Origin: Faecalibacterium sp. UBA1819 | GTDB taxonomy: Bacteria; Bacillota; Clostridia; Oscillospirales; Ruminococcaceae | Direction of reading: 5' to 3' | Length of the DNA: 64,000 nucleotides | NCBI GenBank assembly: GCA_002315015.1 | Contig: DCEX01000032.1 | Coordinates: forward strand, 34,354 to 98,353 | Shown here: piece by piece, positions 32,408 through 41,379 of the stretch | Position numbering within the stretch: the first letter of the stretch is position 1 | How the letters are laid out: each line of letters starts with the position of its first letter | Made by a program: the position numbers and the translations under genes | Notes under the pieces: model-generated | Database searches by the model: none | What the model was told of the DNA's origin: nothing | Seen by the model: only the letters and a program-made list of their open reading frames with translations

Positions 32408-33760
32408 ATGGAAAGCTTGCGATATAACACACTTTTGAGAATGCTGAAGCTGCTGAATGTAGCGCTGCTCACGCTGCCCTTTGGAATTTGTTGGTATTTG
32501 GCATACGCCGATGAAATAGCAGCACCTTTTTATAGAAAGGGAAACTTCTTGATCGTTGCTTTATTTGCAATTTTGTATGTTACCTACGGGCGCATTTACG
32601 AAGCGTTCCGTGTTTCTCTCAGCCCTAGTTCCGAGCTGGTGATGTCTCAGATTTTGGCTGCGGGCATTTCGGATATCATTATGTACGTCATTATCTGGAT
32701 TTTAACCAGGCACTTTCCGGCGGTTTGGCCGTTATTCTGTGCGTTAATTGTGCAAGGCGCTCTGTCTGCGCTATGGTCGTATTCGAGCAACCGGTGGTAT
32801 TTTCACCATTTTCAGGCGAAAAAGACTGCGATTATTTACGAAAAAAGAGAGAATTTTGAAAATTTAATTGCCGAGTATGGCTTGCAAAAGAAATTCAATG
32901 TAGTTGCCAGTTCGGATTTTCAAACGGCGTTTACGAACAATTTGGAAATTTTAGAAGATGTGGAAGCTGTTTTTTTGTGTGAGATTTCTTCACACGAAAG
33001 AAATATTGTGCTGAAGCACTGCATTGCAAATGGGATTCAAGTATATTTGATTCCGAAAATCGGAGATGTGCTGATGAGCGGAGCAAAGCAGATGCACATG
33101 TTCCACTTGCCGATGATGCTGGCCGAGCGTTACAATCCAAACCCGGAGTATTTGCTGGTGAAGCGTGCATTTGATATTGTGGTATCGGCACTGGCGATGA
33201 TCATTTCGTCGCCGGTGATGCTGTGTGTGGCGATTGCGATTAAAGCGACCGACGGAGGGCCGGTATTTTATCGTCAGTGCCGTTTGACAAAAGATGGAAA
33301 AACGTTTGACGTGCTGAAATTTCGCAGTATGCGTGTGGACGCAGAGAAGGATGGGGTGGCACGTCTTTCCAGCGGTTCCAGTGATGATCGTATTACTCCG
33401 GTGGGTCGGTTTATCAGAAAGTGCCGCATTGATGAGCTGCCGCAGTTTATCAATATCTTTATGGGGGATATGAGCTTTGTCGGGCCGCGTCCTGAGCGCC
33501 CGGAGATTGCGGTACAGTATGAGGAAACATTGCCGGAGTTTTCTCTGCGTTTACAGGCGAAAGCAGGCTTGACGGGCTATGCGCAGGTGTATGGTAAATA
33601 CAATACAACACCCTATGATAAATTGCAGATGGATTTGATGTATATAGCAAATCCGAATTTTGCGGAAGATTTAAAAATTATGTTCGCTACGGTGAAAATC
33701 TTGTTTAAGCCGGAAAGCACCGAAGGTGTGCAGCAAGGTCAAACAACGGCGGCGAAGTAA
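32408..33760 (+). CDS. Polyprenyl-phosphate sugar-1-phosphate transferase (exopolysaccharide initiating)
   Basis: 450-residue membrane enzyme that loads the first sugar 1-phosphate onto undecaprenyl phosphate. Four or five hydrophobic segments span residues ~10-125, a CoA-binding/Rossmann-like middle region follows, and the C-terminal catalytic domain begins at VKRAFDIVVSALAMII with FYRQCRLTKDGKTFDVLKFRSM, IDELPQFINIFMGDMSFVGPRPERPE and AGLTGYAQVYGKYNTTPYDK. The sugar is unknown. No glycosyltransferase cluster follows, which is unusual for an initiating enzyme. The ribosome binding site is diffuse (GGAAAGGAAG, 13 bases before ATG 32408). Confidence 0.92.
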   Translation: MESLRYNTLLRMLKLLNVALLTLPFGICWYLAYADEIAAPFYRKGNFLIVALFAILYVTYGRIYEAFRVSLSPSSELVMSQILAAGISDIIMYVIIWILTRHFPAVWPLFCALIVQGALSALWSYSSNRWYFHHFQAKKTAIIYEKRENFENLIAEYGLQKKFNVVASSDFQTAFTNNLEILEDVEAVFLCEISSHERNIVLKHCIANGIQVYLIPKIGDVLMSGAKQMHMFHLPMMLAERYNPNPEYLLVKRAFDIVVSALAMIISSPVMLCVAIAIKATDGGPVFYRQCRLTKDGKTFDVLKFRSMRVDAEKDGVARLSSGSSDDRITPVGRFIRKCRIDELPQFINIFMGDMSFVGPRPERPEIAVQYEETLPEFSLRLQAKAGLTGYAQVYGKYNTTPYDKLQMDLMYIANPNFAEDLKIMFATVKILFKPESTEGVQQGQTTAAK

Positions 33761-33826
33761 AAGGAAAAGAGCAAAAAGGCGGTATGAATTACTTTACATA
33801 CCAGACCTGTGTTATACGGCTTTCAT

Positions 33827-33855
33827 TTGATTTACCATGATGGCAGCTGTATAAT
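33827..33855 (+). promoter_or_regulatory. Promoter of the amidohydrolase gene
   Basis: TTGATT (33827-33832), 17 bp, TATAAT (33850-33855). Confidence 0.75.
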
Positions 33856-33921
33856 TTAACTCAAAATACAGATAGTAGCCAAGAGGCTTCAGGAAGTCTT
33901 TATGAAACGGAGGGAAACAGC

Positions 33922-35514
33922 ATGAAAAAGCGGCTTTATTTTGGCGGAACTATTTTGACGATGGAGGATCGGGCGCCGACTGCGGATGCTTTATTGACAG
34001 AAGATGGTGTCATCACGGCGGTGGGGCGCTGCGAGGACTTTATGGAAGAAGCACAAGGGGCAGAGCTGATTGACCTCAAGGGGAGCATTTTGATGCCTTC
34101 CTTTATTGATCCGCACAGCCATTTTACCAGCTATGCGATTTCTCTCTTGCAGCCCTCTGTGGAGCATTGCGAGACATTTTCTGAAATTGCGCAGACAATT
34201 CGCACATTTATTGAGCAGAAAAAGCCCCCCAAGGGCAAGTGGATTACCGTCAAGGGTTTTGACCACAACCGGCTGCAAGAACATGCTGTGCCCGACCGTG
34301 CGATACTAGACGAAGCCGCGCCGGAGAATCCTCTGTTACTGGAGCATCAATCAGGGCATACCGGTGTATTGAACACCTGTGGTTTGAAAGCGCTTGGAAT
34401 TGATGAAAACACTCCTGCCCCAGAAGGCGGAAAAATTGAACAGAAAGACGGTCGTTTAACCGGATATTTAGAGGAAAATGCGTTGATTGAGGCAATGCAG
34501 AAGATTCCAATGCCTACGCCGGAGGAGTTGGAGGGGGCATACCTCGACGCTCAAAACCGGTATGCCTCTTACGGCATTACCACCATGCAGGAAGGCATGG
34601 TGATGGATGTTATGACGGGCATGTTTGAGCTTTTGTGCAAAAAGAAATTGCTCAAATTAGATTTAGTTGCCTATGCCGACCTCAGAAGTTCCGAGCTTTT
34701 TCTCAAAAAATTTGCATCGCATATGGACCGTTATCAAGACCACATGAAGATTGGCGGATATAAAGTCTTTTTGGACGGCTCTCCGCAAGCGCGTACAGCG
34801 TGGATGACAAAGCCCTACGAAGGTGGGGAAGGGGAGTGCGGCTACCCGACGATGACGGACGAGCAGTTGACCAAACAGATTGCACGCAGTTTAAAAGAGG
34901 GCAGACAGCTGCTGGCACACTGCAACGGTGATGCTGCCGCACAGCAATACCTCGACTGTTTTAACCGTGCTTCCGGTCAGCTGGATGATGCGCCGGATAT
35001 CCGCCCGGTTATGATTCATGCGCAGACCCTCCGCCCCGACCAGCTTCCGCTCATGAAGCAAATTGGTATGATGCCGTCCTTTTTTGTGGCACACGTTTAT
35101 CATTGGGGCGATGTGCATTTGCGCAACTTAGGGCTTGAGCGTGCACAGCGGATCAGCTGTGCAGCTTCTGCGCTGAAAGAAGGGCTGAAGTTTACTTTCC
35201 ACCAGGATTCTCCGGTCATTGAACCCAACATGCTGGAAACGGTGTGGTGTGCTGTCAATCGCATCACGAAAAATGGTGTACAGCTGGGGAAAGAGGAGTG
35301 CATTGATGTCTGGGATGCGCTGAAAGCCGTCACCATTCATGCAGCTTATCAATATTTTGAGGAACGCAAAAAGGGCAGCTTGGCCGTGGGCAAGCAGGCA
35401 GATATGATCATTCTGGACAAAGACCCTACAAAAGTACCGAAAGAAACCATTCGGGAGATTTGCGTTCTGCAAACGATTAAGGATGGCGAAACAGTTTACC
35501 GCCTCAAAAATTAA
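33922..35514 (+). CDS. Amidohydrolase, YtcJ-like
   Basis: 530-residue metal-dependent hydrolase of the amidohydrolase superfamily (amidohydrolase 3 type). The beta-sandwich strands at both ends (KRLYFGGTILTMEDRAPTADALLTEDGVITAVG; LAVGKQADMIILDKDP) flank a TIM barrel with the metal motif DPHSHF. Further ligands are probably the H in LLAHCNGDAAAQQ, H in MIHAQTLRPDQ and D in FHQDSPV. The substrate is unknown; characterised relatives act on N-substituted amides or formamides. GGAGGG precedes ATG 33922. Transcribed alone. Confidence 0.9.
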   Translation: MKKRLYFGGTILTMEDRAPTADALLTEDGVITAVGRCEDFMEEAQGAELIDLKGSILMPSFIDPHSHFTSYAISLLQPSVEHCETFSEIAQTIRTFIEQKKPPKGKWITVKGFDHNRLQEHAVPDRAILDEAAPENPLLLEHQSGHTGVLNTCGLKALGIDENTPAPEGGKIEQKDGRLTGYLEENALIEAMQKIPMPTPEELEGAYLDAQNRYASYGITTMQEGMVMDVMTGMFELLCKKKLLKLDLVAYADLRSSELFLKKFASHMDRYQDHMKIGGYKVFLDGSPQARTAWMTKPYEGGEGECGYPTMTDEQLTKQIARSLKEGRQLLAHCNGDAAAQQYLDCFNRASGQLDDAPDIRPVMIHAQTLRPDQLPLMKQIGMMPSFFVAHVYHWGDVHLRNLGLERAQRISCAASALKEGLKFTFHQDSPVIEPNMLETVWCAVNRITKNGVQLGKEECIDVWDALKAVTIHAAYQYFEERKKGSLAVGKQADMIILDKDPTKVPKETIREICVLQTIKDGETVYRLKN

Positions 35515-35530
35515 GATAGTACAAAACAAC

Positions 35531-35566
35531 AAAACCGTGGATGCATTGCTTGACATCCACGGTTTT
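35531..35566. terminator. Bidirectional terminator between amidohydrolase and mnmA
   Basis: AAAACCGTGGATG pairs perfectly with CATCCACGGTTTT (13 bp, 10-nt loop), with T-runs for both strands. Confidence 0.92.
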
Positions 35567-35577
35567 TCTATCGTCGG

Positions 35578-36675
35578 TTATTCTGTTGAAAGTTCCTCTA
35601 AAATCTCTCGAATCACACCGCCGCCGATAACAAGATCGCCATCGTAAAAGACGGCGGACTGACCCGGTGCGGGGGCGCGCAGAGGTTCTGCAAATGCGAC
35701 TGTCAGCATAGACTGTTCCATCCCAATCACTTGGCAGGGAGCAGGGACAGCACGGCTGCGAATTTTAATTTCAAAGCGTTCATTCGGCGCAAAGGATGTT
35801 CCGTCTGTGCGGAACACGTCCGACAAAACAACGCCATGGAAAAACTCATCGCCGCTTTTCGCCAAAAGAATATTGCCGGAAGCCTCAATCCGTTTTACAA
35901 AGACCGGCTCTCCATAGGCAATTCCCAATCCTTTGCGCTGGCCTACGGTATAGTGTGATACACCTTTGTGTGCGCCCAAATCCTCGCCGCACGGCCCGAC
36001 AAAGCGTCCCTGCTTATCCGCAATGCCACGCGCTTGGATAAAGGCGGCGTAGTCACCGTCAGGAATAAAGCAAATTTCCTGACTGTCCGGCGTCTCAGCG
36101 CTGGCAAGGCCAAGGTCGCGTGCCATATCGCGAATATCTTCCTTGTGGAACTCGCCCAGCGGCAGACACAGACGGCGCAGAACCTCCTGCGGCAAGCGGT
36201 ACAGCATATAGCTTTGGTCGCGTGCTTCGCTGACTGCTTTTGCCACATAGTACATTCCGTCGCGCTCCTCCACGCGGGCATAGTGCCCGGTGGCAATCAG
36301 CTCAATGCCCATCTCGTCCGCAGCTTCACAAAGGGCGCGGAACTTGACCAGCGGGTTGCACATCACACACGGGCTGGGAGTTTCTCCATCGCAATAGCTT
36401 TGGCAAAACGGCCCAATCACAGACTCCTCAAACAAATCGGTGCAGTCCGCAACGGTTAAGGGGACATTTAACTGCTGTGCAACTTCTTTTGCGGCTTCTA
36501 CGGCTTTATCATGTGCCGGAGAAAAGCGGATAACGACTGCCGAAACGTCAAACCCCTGATCCCGCAGAATTTGAAGCGTGACGGAGGAATCCACCCCGCC
36601 GGAAAGAGCCACTAAAATTTTATCCTGTTTTTCAAAGGTTCCAAACTGGCTGCCTGCTGCAATTGCGTCCGACAT
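35578..36675 (-). CDS. mnmA: tRNA 2-thiouridine(34) synthase
   Basis: Thiolates U34 of tRNAs for Lys, Glu and Gln using ATP and persulfide sulfur. 365 residues: PP-loop ALSGGVDSSVT near the N-terminus, the first catalytic cysteine in PCVMCNPLVKF, ATGHYAR, DQSYMLYRLPQE, the second cysteine in DSQEICFIPDGDY and the C-terminal beta domain with GQRKGLGIAYGEPVFV. ATG 36675 follows AGGTG and lies 2 bp after the nifU stop. The operon nifS-nifU-mnmA places desulfurase, scaffold and thiolase together. Confidence 0.97.
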   Translation of the reverse strand: MSDAIAAGSQFGTFEKQDKILVALSGGVDSSVTLQILRDQGFDVSAVVIRFSPAHDKAVEAAKEVAQQLNVPLTVADCTDLFEESVIGPFCQSYCDGETPSPCVMCNPLVKFRALCEAADEMGIELIATGHYARVEERDGMYYVAKAVSEARDQSYMLYRLPQEVLRRLCLPLGEFHKEDIRDMARDLGLASAETPDSQEICFIPDGDYAAFIQARGIADKQGRFVGPCGEDLGAHKGVSHYTVGQRKGLGIAYGEPVFVKRIEASGNILLAKSGDEFFHGVVLSDVFRTDGTSFAPNERFEIKIRSRAVPAPCQVIGMEQSMLTVAFAEPLRAPAPGQSAVFYDGDLVIGGGVIREILEELSTE

Positions 36676-36677
36676 AT

Positions 36678-37118
36678 TTACACCTCGCAGCAGCCGTGGT
36701 CACAGTGGTGGCAGTCCTCTTCCATTTTGCCGATAATCGGTTCGGGGTCAACCCCTTGGCGGCGATAATAATCTGCCAAAGCTGCTTTGATTGCCTGCTC
36801 GGCCAACACGCTGCAATGCACCTTTACGGGGGGCAGACCTTCCAGTGCTTCCACAACGGCTTTATTGGTCACCTTGAGAGCTTCATCAATGGTCTTGCCC
36901 TTGATCAGATCGGTAGCCATGCTGGACGTTGCAATAGCAGCGCCGCAGCCAAAAGTTTTAAACTTTACGTCTTGGATTACGTTGTTTTCAATTTTCAAAA
37001 ACATTTTCATTACGTCGCCGCATTTTGCGTTGCCCACTTCGCCAACGCCGTTTGCGTCTTCCAATTCGCCCAAATTGTGCGGGTTCTTAAAATGCTCCAT
37101 TACTTTCTCGCTATACAT
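36678..37118 (-). CDS. nifU: NifU/IscU-like iron-sulfur cluster scaffold
   Basis: 146-residue scaffold receiving sulfur from NifS to build [Fe-S] clusters. The start YSEKVMEHFKNPHNLGELEDANG is the family signature and the three ligand cysteines lie in NAKCGDVM, KTFGCGAAIATSS and VKVHCSVLAEQA. The end CHHCDHGCCEV adds four cysteines and two histidines beyond the core domain, perhaps another metal site. AAAGAAAGGATTTTTCTTATG gives a moderate ribosome binding site. Located 65 bp after nifS. Confidence 0.96.
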   Translation of the reverse strand: MYSEKVMEHFKNPHNLGELEDANGVGEVGNAKCGDVMKMFLKIENNVIQDVKFKTFGCGAAIATSSMATDLIKGKTIDEALKVTNKAVVEALEGLPPVKVHCSVLAEQAIKAALADYYRRQGVDPEPIIGKMEEDCHHCDHGCCEV

Positions 37119-37183
37119 AAGAAAAATCCTTTCTTTATTTAAAATTGTTCCTTGGAATCATTGACAAACGAAAAGAGTGTCAA

Positions 37184-38350
37184 TCATCCGTAAATCGCGC
37201 TGCGGCGGCGAACCTCCGCCACGGCTGCGTCCAAAGCCTTGCAAACGGTTTCCACTTGTTCGGGGGTATTCTGCACACCAAATGAGAAACGGACGCTGCA
37301 GTTGGCCAAGGCGTGGGAAAGGCCGATTCCCATTAAGACATGGCTGGGGTCTAAGCTGCCGGAGGCGCACGCAGAACCCGAAGAAGCGCAAATACCGCTC
37401 ATGTCCAAAAACAGCAAAATGCTTTCGCTTTCCGCGCCCTCAAAGCTGACGTTGAGAGTTCCGGGCAAGCGTTTGTTGCTCTTTGTGCCGTTGATGGTCA
37501 CATCGGGCATCGTTTCAATATGGCGCTGCAATGCGTCGCGCATGGAAGAAAGCTTTTTCGCTTTTTCCTCCAAGCTGCCCACAGCAATTTCCAGTGCTTT
37601 TGCCATACCGACAATACCGGCAAGGTTCTCGGTACCGGCACGCCGGCCGCGCTCCTGTGCGCCGCCCTCAATTAAAATATCCGGCATAATGCCGCGGCGG
37701 ACAATCAGCGCGCCGACGCCCTTCGGACCGTTAAACTTGTGGGCGGACAAGCTGAGCATGTCAAAGCCCATTTCTTTAAAATGAATGGGAACAGCGCCCA
37801 CAGCCTGCACGGCATCCGTATGGAACCACACGTTATGCTTGTGGCAGATGGCGGCAATTTCCTCTACCGGTTCGATGGTGCCGATTTCATTGTTTGCAAA
37901 CATGATGGAAACGAGCGCCGTGTCCGGGCGAATTGCGGCTTCTACATCAGCGGGGTTTACAAAGCCCTCGTTGTCAACCGGCAGATAGGTGACCTCAAAG
38001 CCGTCTTTTTCCAGCGCCTTCATGGTATGCAGAATGGCGTGGTGTTCAATGCAGGAAGTAATGAGATGCTTTTTGCCTTTTGCGCCAAGGCGGTGTGCCG
38101 TACCCTTGAGCGCCCAGTTGTCGGCTTCCGAGCCGCAGCTGGTAAAAAACACCTCGGAAGGTTCGCAGCCCAAGTTTCTGGCCACGCTTTCGCGCGCTGC
38201 GCTCAGTGCGCTGCCGGCTTGAGAGCCAACCGAATAAAAAATACTGGAAGGGTTGCCGTAGTGCTCGCCAAAATAAGGCACCATAGCATCAATGACGGGC
38301 TGTACCACAGGAGTGGTAGCCGCATTATCCAGATAAATAATCGAATCCAC
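37184..38350 (-). CDS. nifS: Cysteine desulfurase (NifS/IscS family)
   Basis: PLP enzyme releasing sulfur from cysteine as an enzyme persulfide for Fe-S clusters and tRNA thiolation. 388 residues: PLP lysine in SLSAHKFNGPKGVGAL, the H in EHHA, and the catalytic cysteine in SSGSACASGS followed by PSHVL. The N-terminus IYLDNAATTPV is canonical. The start codon is GTG at 38350 with GAAGG eight bases ahead. First gene of nifS-nifU-mnmA, expressed from the promoter with an embedded palindrome at 38441-38469. Confidence 0.96.
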   Translation of the reverse strand: MDSIIYLDNAATTPVVQPVIDAMVPYFGEHYGNPSSIFYSVGSQAGSALSAARESVARNLGCEPSEVFFTSCGSEADNWALKGTAHRLGAKGKKHLITSCIEHHAILHTMKALEKDGFEVTYLPVDNEGFVNPADVEAAIRPDTALVSIMFANNEIGTIEPVEEIAAICHKHNVWFHTDAVQAVGAVPIHFKEMGFDMLSLSAHKFNGPKGVGALIVRRGIMPDILIEGGAQERGRRAGTENLAGIVGMAKALEIAVGSLEEKAKKLSSMRDALQRHIETMPDVTINGTKSNKRLPGTLNVSFEGAESESILLFLDMSGICASSGSACASGSLDPSHVLMGIGLSHALANCSVRFSFGVQNTPEQVETVCKALDAAVAEVRRRSAIYG

Positions 38351-38440
38351 AAAAATACCTTCTTTCTTTGTTAGAGCGTGTTTAGAACCCCTCGTTCCAA
38401 CAGCCCCTAAAAGCGGTGAAAGGCCGCTCCTTTATTGAAT

Positions 38441-38469
38441 AATATATACCAGTGTGGTATTATTTGCAA
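38441..38469 (-). promoter_or_regulatory. nifS operon promoter with operator in the spacer
   Basis: Minus strand TTGCAA (38469-38464), 17 bp, TATATT (38446-38441). The spacer holds ATACCACACTGGTAT (38460-38446), a palindrome with 6-bp arms and 3-bp centre, positioned to block polymerase. The binding protein is unknown; an Rrf2-type iron-sulfur sensor would make sense. Confidence 0.65.
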
Positions 38470-38568
38470 GAGCGAAATCAAAAAATCGTAATTTTGCGCA
38501 AATTTTCTTCTTGCAAAGCGGGAAAAGTGTGCGTGCAACGCAGGCACAGCAAAACGATTGCTGTTAGT

Positions 38569-39006
38569 TTAACGGAACTGTGCGGCTTGTGCTACCGCCA
38601 ATTCGTCGCAGCGTTCATTTTCGGGATGACCGGCGTGACCTTTAATCCATTGGTATTCCATTGTGTGACGCTCGCAGGCGTTTAGCAGTTGTTCCCACAA
38701 ATCGGGATTTAAAGCGGGCTTTTTATCGCCGCGCTTCCAGCCGTTGGAACGCCATTTTTTGGCCCAGCCCTTGGAAAGTGCGTCGATGACATATTTGGAG
38801 TCGCTGCAAAGAATGACATGGCAGGGCTCGGTTAAGGCTTCGAGCGCCCGAATGACAGCCGTCATCTCCATGCGGTTATTCGTGGTTTGCGCCTCACCGC
38901 CTGAAAGCTCCTTGCGCACGCCTTTGTACTCTAAAACAGCGCCCCAACCGCCCGGGCCCGGATTGCCGCTGCACGCGCCGTCTGTATAAACATTCACTTG
39001 TTTCAA
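38569..39006 (-). CDS. rnhA: Ribonuclease HI
   Basis: Degrades the RNA strand of RNA-DNA hybrids. 145 residues with the catalytic acids in [17 protein letters not shown] (D), [16 protein letters not shown] (E), [11 protein letters not shown] (D) and NERCDELA (D), and the basic protrusion [29 protein letters not shown]. The start appears to be TTG at 39006 with GAGGTGA upstream; no ATG is available in frame near it. It has its own promoter and is divergent from rnj. Confidence 0.96.
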   Translation of the reverse strand: MKQVNVYTDGACSGNPGPGGWGAVLEYKGVRKELSGGEAQTTNNRMEMTAVIRALEALTEPCHVILCSDSKYVIDALSKGWAKKWRSNGWKRGDKKPALNPDLWEQLLNACERHTMEYQWIKGHAGHPENERCDELAVAQAAQFR

Positions 39007-39102
39007 AAAGTCACCTCACATGCTGTCGACTGATTTTCATGGTTTTCCAGGGCGCTTTTTGTTTTCAGAAAGCTCCCGCGGAGAACAAAGCCGACAGGCT
39101 TT

Positions 39103-39131
39103 ATTATAAGTGAAAAAAAGGAAAATGTAAA
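39103..39131 (-). promoter_or_regulatory. rnhA promoter
   Basis: Minus strand TTTACA (39131-39126), 17 bp, TATAAT (39108-39103). Confidence 0.8.
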
Positions 39132-39177
39132 TAAAAAAGCGCAAGCTTATGCACAGACGGAATAAAAAGGGGAGCGC

Positions 39178-39206
39178 TTGACAAAACTGCCGGAAAAAGA
39201 TAAGCT
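39178..39206 (+). promoter_or_regulatory. Probable rnj promoter
   Basis: TTGACA (39178-39183), 17 bp, then TAAGCT (39201-39206), a poor -10. It gives a leader of about 210 nt. Confidence 0.45.
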
Positions 39207-39422
39207 ATTAACTGAATATATCTGTTTTCGTTGAGGGCGCGCCGAAAGAAAATTGCTTTCGCCGCCTTGAAAAGCAACAAAATGCGAAAGAAAACCAGCC
39301 ACGCGCAGCAGGGCGTTACCAGACGCCAAAGCGCGGAATGGCAAACGAGAGCGCGATGTGAGCGCAGCGTCTGTTCGCATGGATTTGTTGAGAGTATATG
39401 AATTTATGATACAGGAGGATTT
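39207..39422 (+). other. Structured leader of the RNase J gene
   Basis: No ORF. Contains hairpins CGAAAG/CTTTCG near 39243-39268 and GGCGT/ACGCC near 39310-39326, and a GCGC-rich stretch, in a leader that is GC-richer than usual for spacers here. It matches no RNA family that I know; feedback by RNase J on its own leader is conceivable. Confidence 0.4.
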
Positions 39423-41327
39423 ATGGAACAAATGAATCAAGTACAACGTCCGCAGTCGGAGAAGCATACGGCGCGAAAGCCCGGGCGCACACAGGCGCAA
39501 GCAGGGCAAAATGCCGGTGCAAAGCAGCAGCGTCCGCGCCGGATGATGCGTGCGCAGTCTGCGGCACAGGGGACGGCACTGCCGGAACGCACCAGAGATG
39601 CGGGCAGCGGCAGGCTGCGTCCCCAAAAGGGCTATGGACAGCGCCGCCGCCGTCCTTCCGCTGCGAAGGCAAAGCAGGTGAAAATTTACCCGCTGGGCGG
39701 CCTTGGAGAAGTAGGCAAGAATATCACACTGTATGAGTGTGAAGGAGATATGCTGCTGGTAGACTGCGGCTTGGTATTCCCTGACAGCGAGATGTTCGGC
39801 ATCGACCTTGTCATTCCCGATTTTACCTTTGTTTTGCAGAACAAAGACAAAATCAAGGGCCTTTTGATTACCCACGGCCACGAGGATCACATTGGCGCGC
39901 TGCCGTACTTGCTGCGTGATTTTCAAGTACCCGTTTATGCCACGCGCCTTACGCTTGGCCTGATTAAAAACAAGCTGGAGGAACACGGCTTGGCCTCCTC
40001 CGCAACGCTGCATGAAATTACGCCGTCGCGCCGTTTTAAGCTGGGTTGTTTCGTGATTGAACCCATTCACGTCAATCACTCCATCCCCGATGCCGTTGGC
40101 TTTGCGATTGAGTGTCCCGCGGGCGTCATTCTGCAAACAGGCGATTTTAAGATTGACTATACGCCGATCTCCGGCGGCCCGACAGACCTTGCCACGATTG
40201 CTGCATACGGCAAAAAAGGCGTGTTGGCCTTGCTGAGCGATTCCACAAATGCGGAGCGTCCCGGTTTTACCGCAACGGAGCATAAAGTGGGCGAGAGCTT
40301 TGCGGCACTGTTCCGCCGCGCAGAACGTCAGCGCATTGTGATTGCAACCTTTGCATCAAACTTGTACCGGATTCAGCAGATTATTGATTTGGCGGTTGCT
40401 TCCGGCAGAAAAGTGGCTGTTTCCGGCCGAAGCATGGTCAATAATACGGAAATGGCACTGGAGCTGGGGTATCTGCACGCGCCGGAAAATGCGCTGATCA
40501 GCATTGAGGAAATTAACCAGTATCCCCCCGAAAAAGTGGTTCTGATCACAACAGGCAGCCAAGGGGAGCCGCTGAGTGCTTTGTCGCGTATGGCCAGCGC
40601 CAGCCACCGCAATGTGCGGATTGGGGAAGGCGACTTCATCATTATTTCCGCAACGCCGATTCCCGGCAATGAGAAAATGGTGACGAAGGTAGTCAACGGG
40701 CTGCTCAAGCTGGGAGCGCAGGTGATTTACGAGTCGATGTACGATGTACACGTTTCGGGTCATGCTTGCCAGGAGGAGCAAAAGCTGGTATTAACCCTGG
40801 CGAATCCGCAATACTTTTTGCCGGTGCACGGCGAGTATAAGCAGCTGAAAAAGCACGCTATGACGGCGGCCGCGGTTGGAATTCCCAAAGAGAATATTTA
40901 TATCGGAGAGACGGGCGACTGCATTGTGCTTTCGGCCGATGGGCTGACGGTCGAGGAAAGCGTCACTGCCGGTGCTGTGCTGGTAGACGGCCTTGGCGTT
41001 GGCGATGTAGGCAGCACGGTGCTGCGTGACCGCCGCCACCTGTCCGAAGACGGTTTGGTGATTGTCGTGACAACGGTAGACGGCTCGTCCGGTATGGTTC
41101 TGGCGGGGCCGGACATCGTGACGCGCGGCTTTGTATATGTGCGCGAGAGCGAGGAGCTGCTGGAGGGTGCGCGCAGCGCTGTGCGGGAGATGCTGGGCGG
41201 CTTAAACCGCCGCGAAATGCTGGATCACAGCACTGTCAAAATGAAAATTCGGGAAACGGTTTCCTCTTATTTGTACCGCAAAACAAAGCGCAGCCCGATG
41301 ATTTTGCCGATTATCATGGAGATTTGA
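39423..41327 (+). CDS. rnj: Ribonuclease J
   Basis: Metallo-beta-lactamase/beta-CASP exo- and endoribonuclease central to mRNA turnover and rRNA maturation. 634 residues: the metal motif THGHEDHIGALPY, the beta-CASP motifs with SDSTNAERPGFT, ATFASNLYRIQQ and SGRSMVNNTEMA, HVSGHACQEEQKL, and the C-terminal domain. Residues 1-80 are an extension rich in Arg, Lys, Gln and Ala, unlike the ~555-residue Bacillus enzymes; such tails may bind RNA or partners. ATG 39423 follows AGGAGG. It starts a long co-directional run to pdp. Confidence 0.95.
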   Translation: MEQMNQVQRPQSEKHTARKPGRTQAQAGQNAGAKQQRPRRMMRAQSAAQGTALPERTRDAGSGRLRPQKGYGQRRRRPSAAKAKQVKIYPLGGLGEVGKNITLYECEGDMLLVDCGLVFPDSEMFGIDLVIPDFTFVLQNKDKIKGLLITHGHEDHIGALPYLLRDFQVPVYATRLTLGLIKNKLEEHGLASSATLHEITPSRRFKLGCFVIEPIHVNHSIPDAVGFAIECPAGVILQTGDFKIDYTPISGGPTDLATIAAYGKKGVLALLSDSTNAERPGFTATEHKVGESFAALFRRAERQRIVIATFASNLYRIQQIIDLAVASGRKVAVSGRSMVNNTEMALELGYLHAPENALISIEEINQYPPEKVVLITTGSQGEPLSALSRMASASHRNVRIGEGDFIIISATPIPGNEKMVTKVVNGLLKLGAQVIYESMYDVHVSGHACQEEQKLVLTLANPQYFLPVHGEYKQLKKHAMTAAAVGIPKENIYIGETGDCIVLSADGLTVEESVTAGAVLVDGLGVGDVGSTVLRDRRHLSEDGLVIVVTTVDGSSGMVLAGPDIVTRGFVYVRESEELLEGARSAVREMLGGLNRREMLDHSTVKMKIRETVSSYLYRKTKRSPMILPIIMEI

Positions 41328-41379
41328 TTCAGACACAAATGCCGGAACATGGCGGTTTGGTGTCGGAAGGTGTGGGAAG

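Noticed and set aside
32238-32438. 66-codon frame in the leader of the sugar transferase
   Set aside because: No ribosome binding site, no recognisable family, overlaps the start of a real gene in another frame.
33781-33802. Terminator after the sugar transferase
   Set aside because: GGTATG/CATACC is a short stem without a T-tract.
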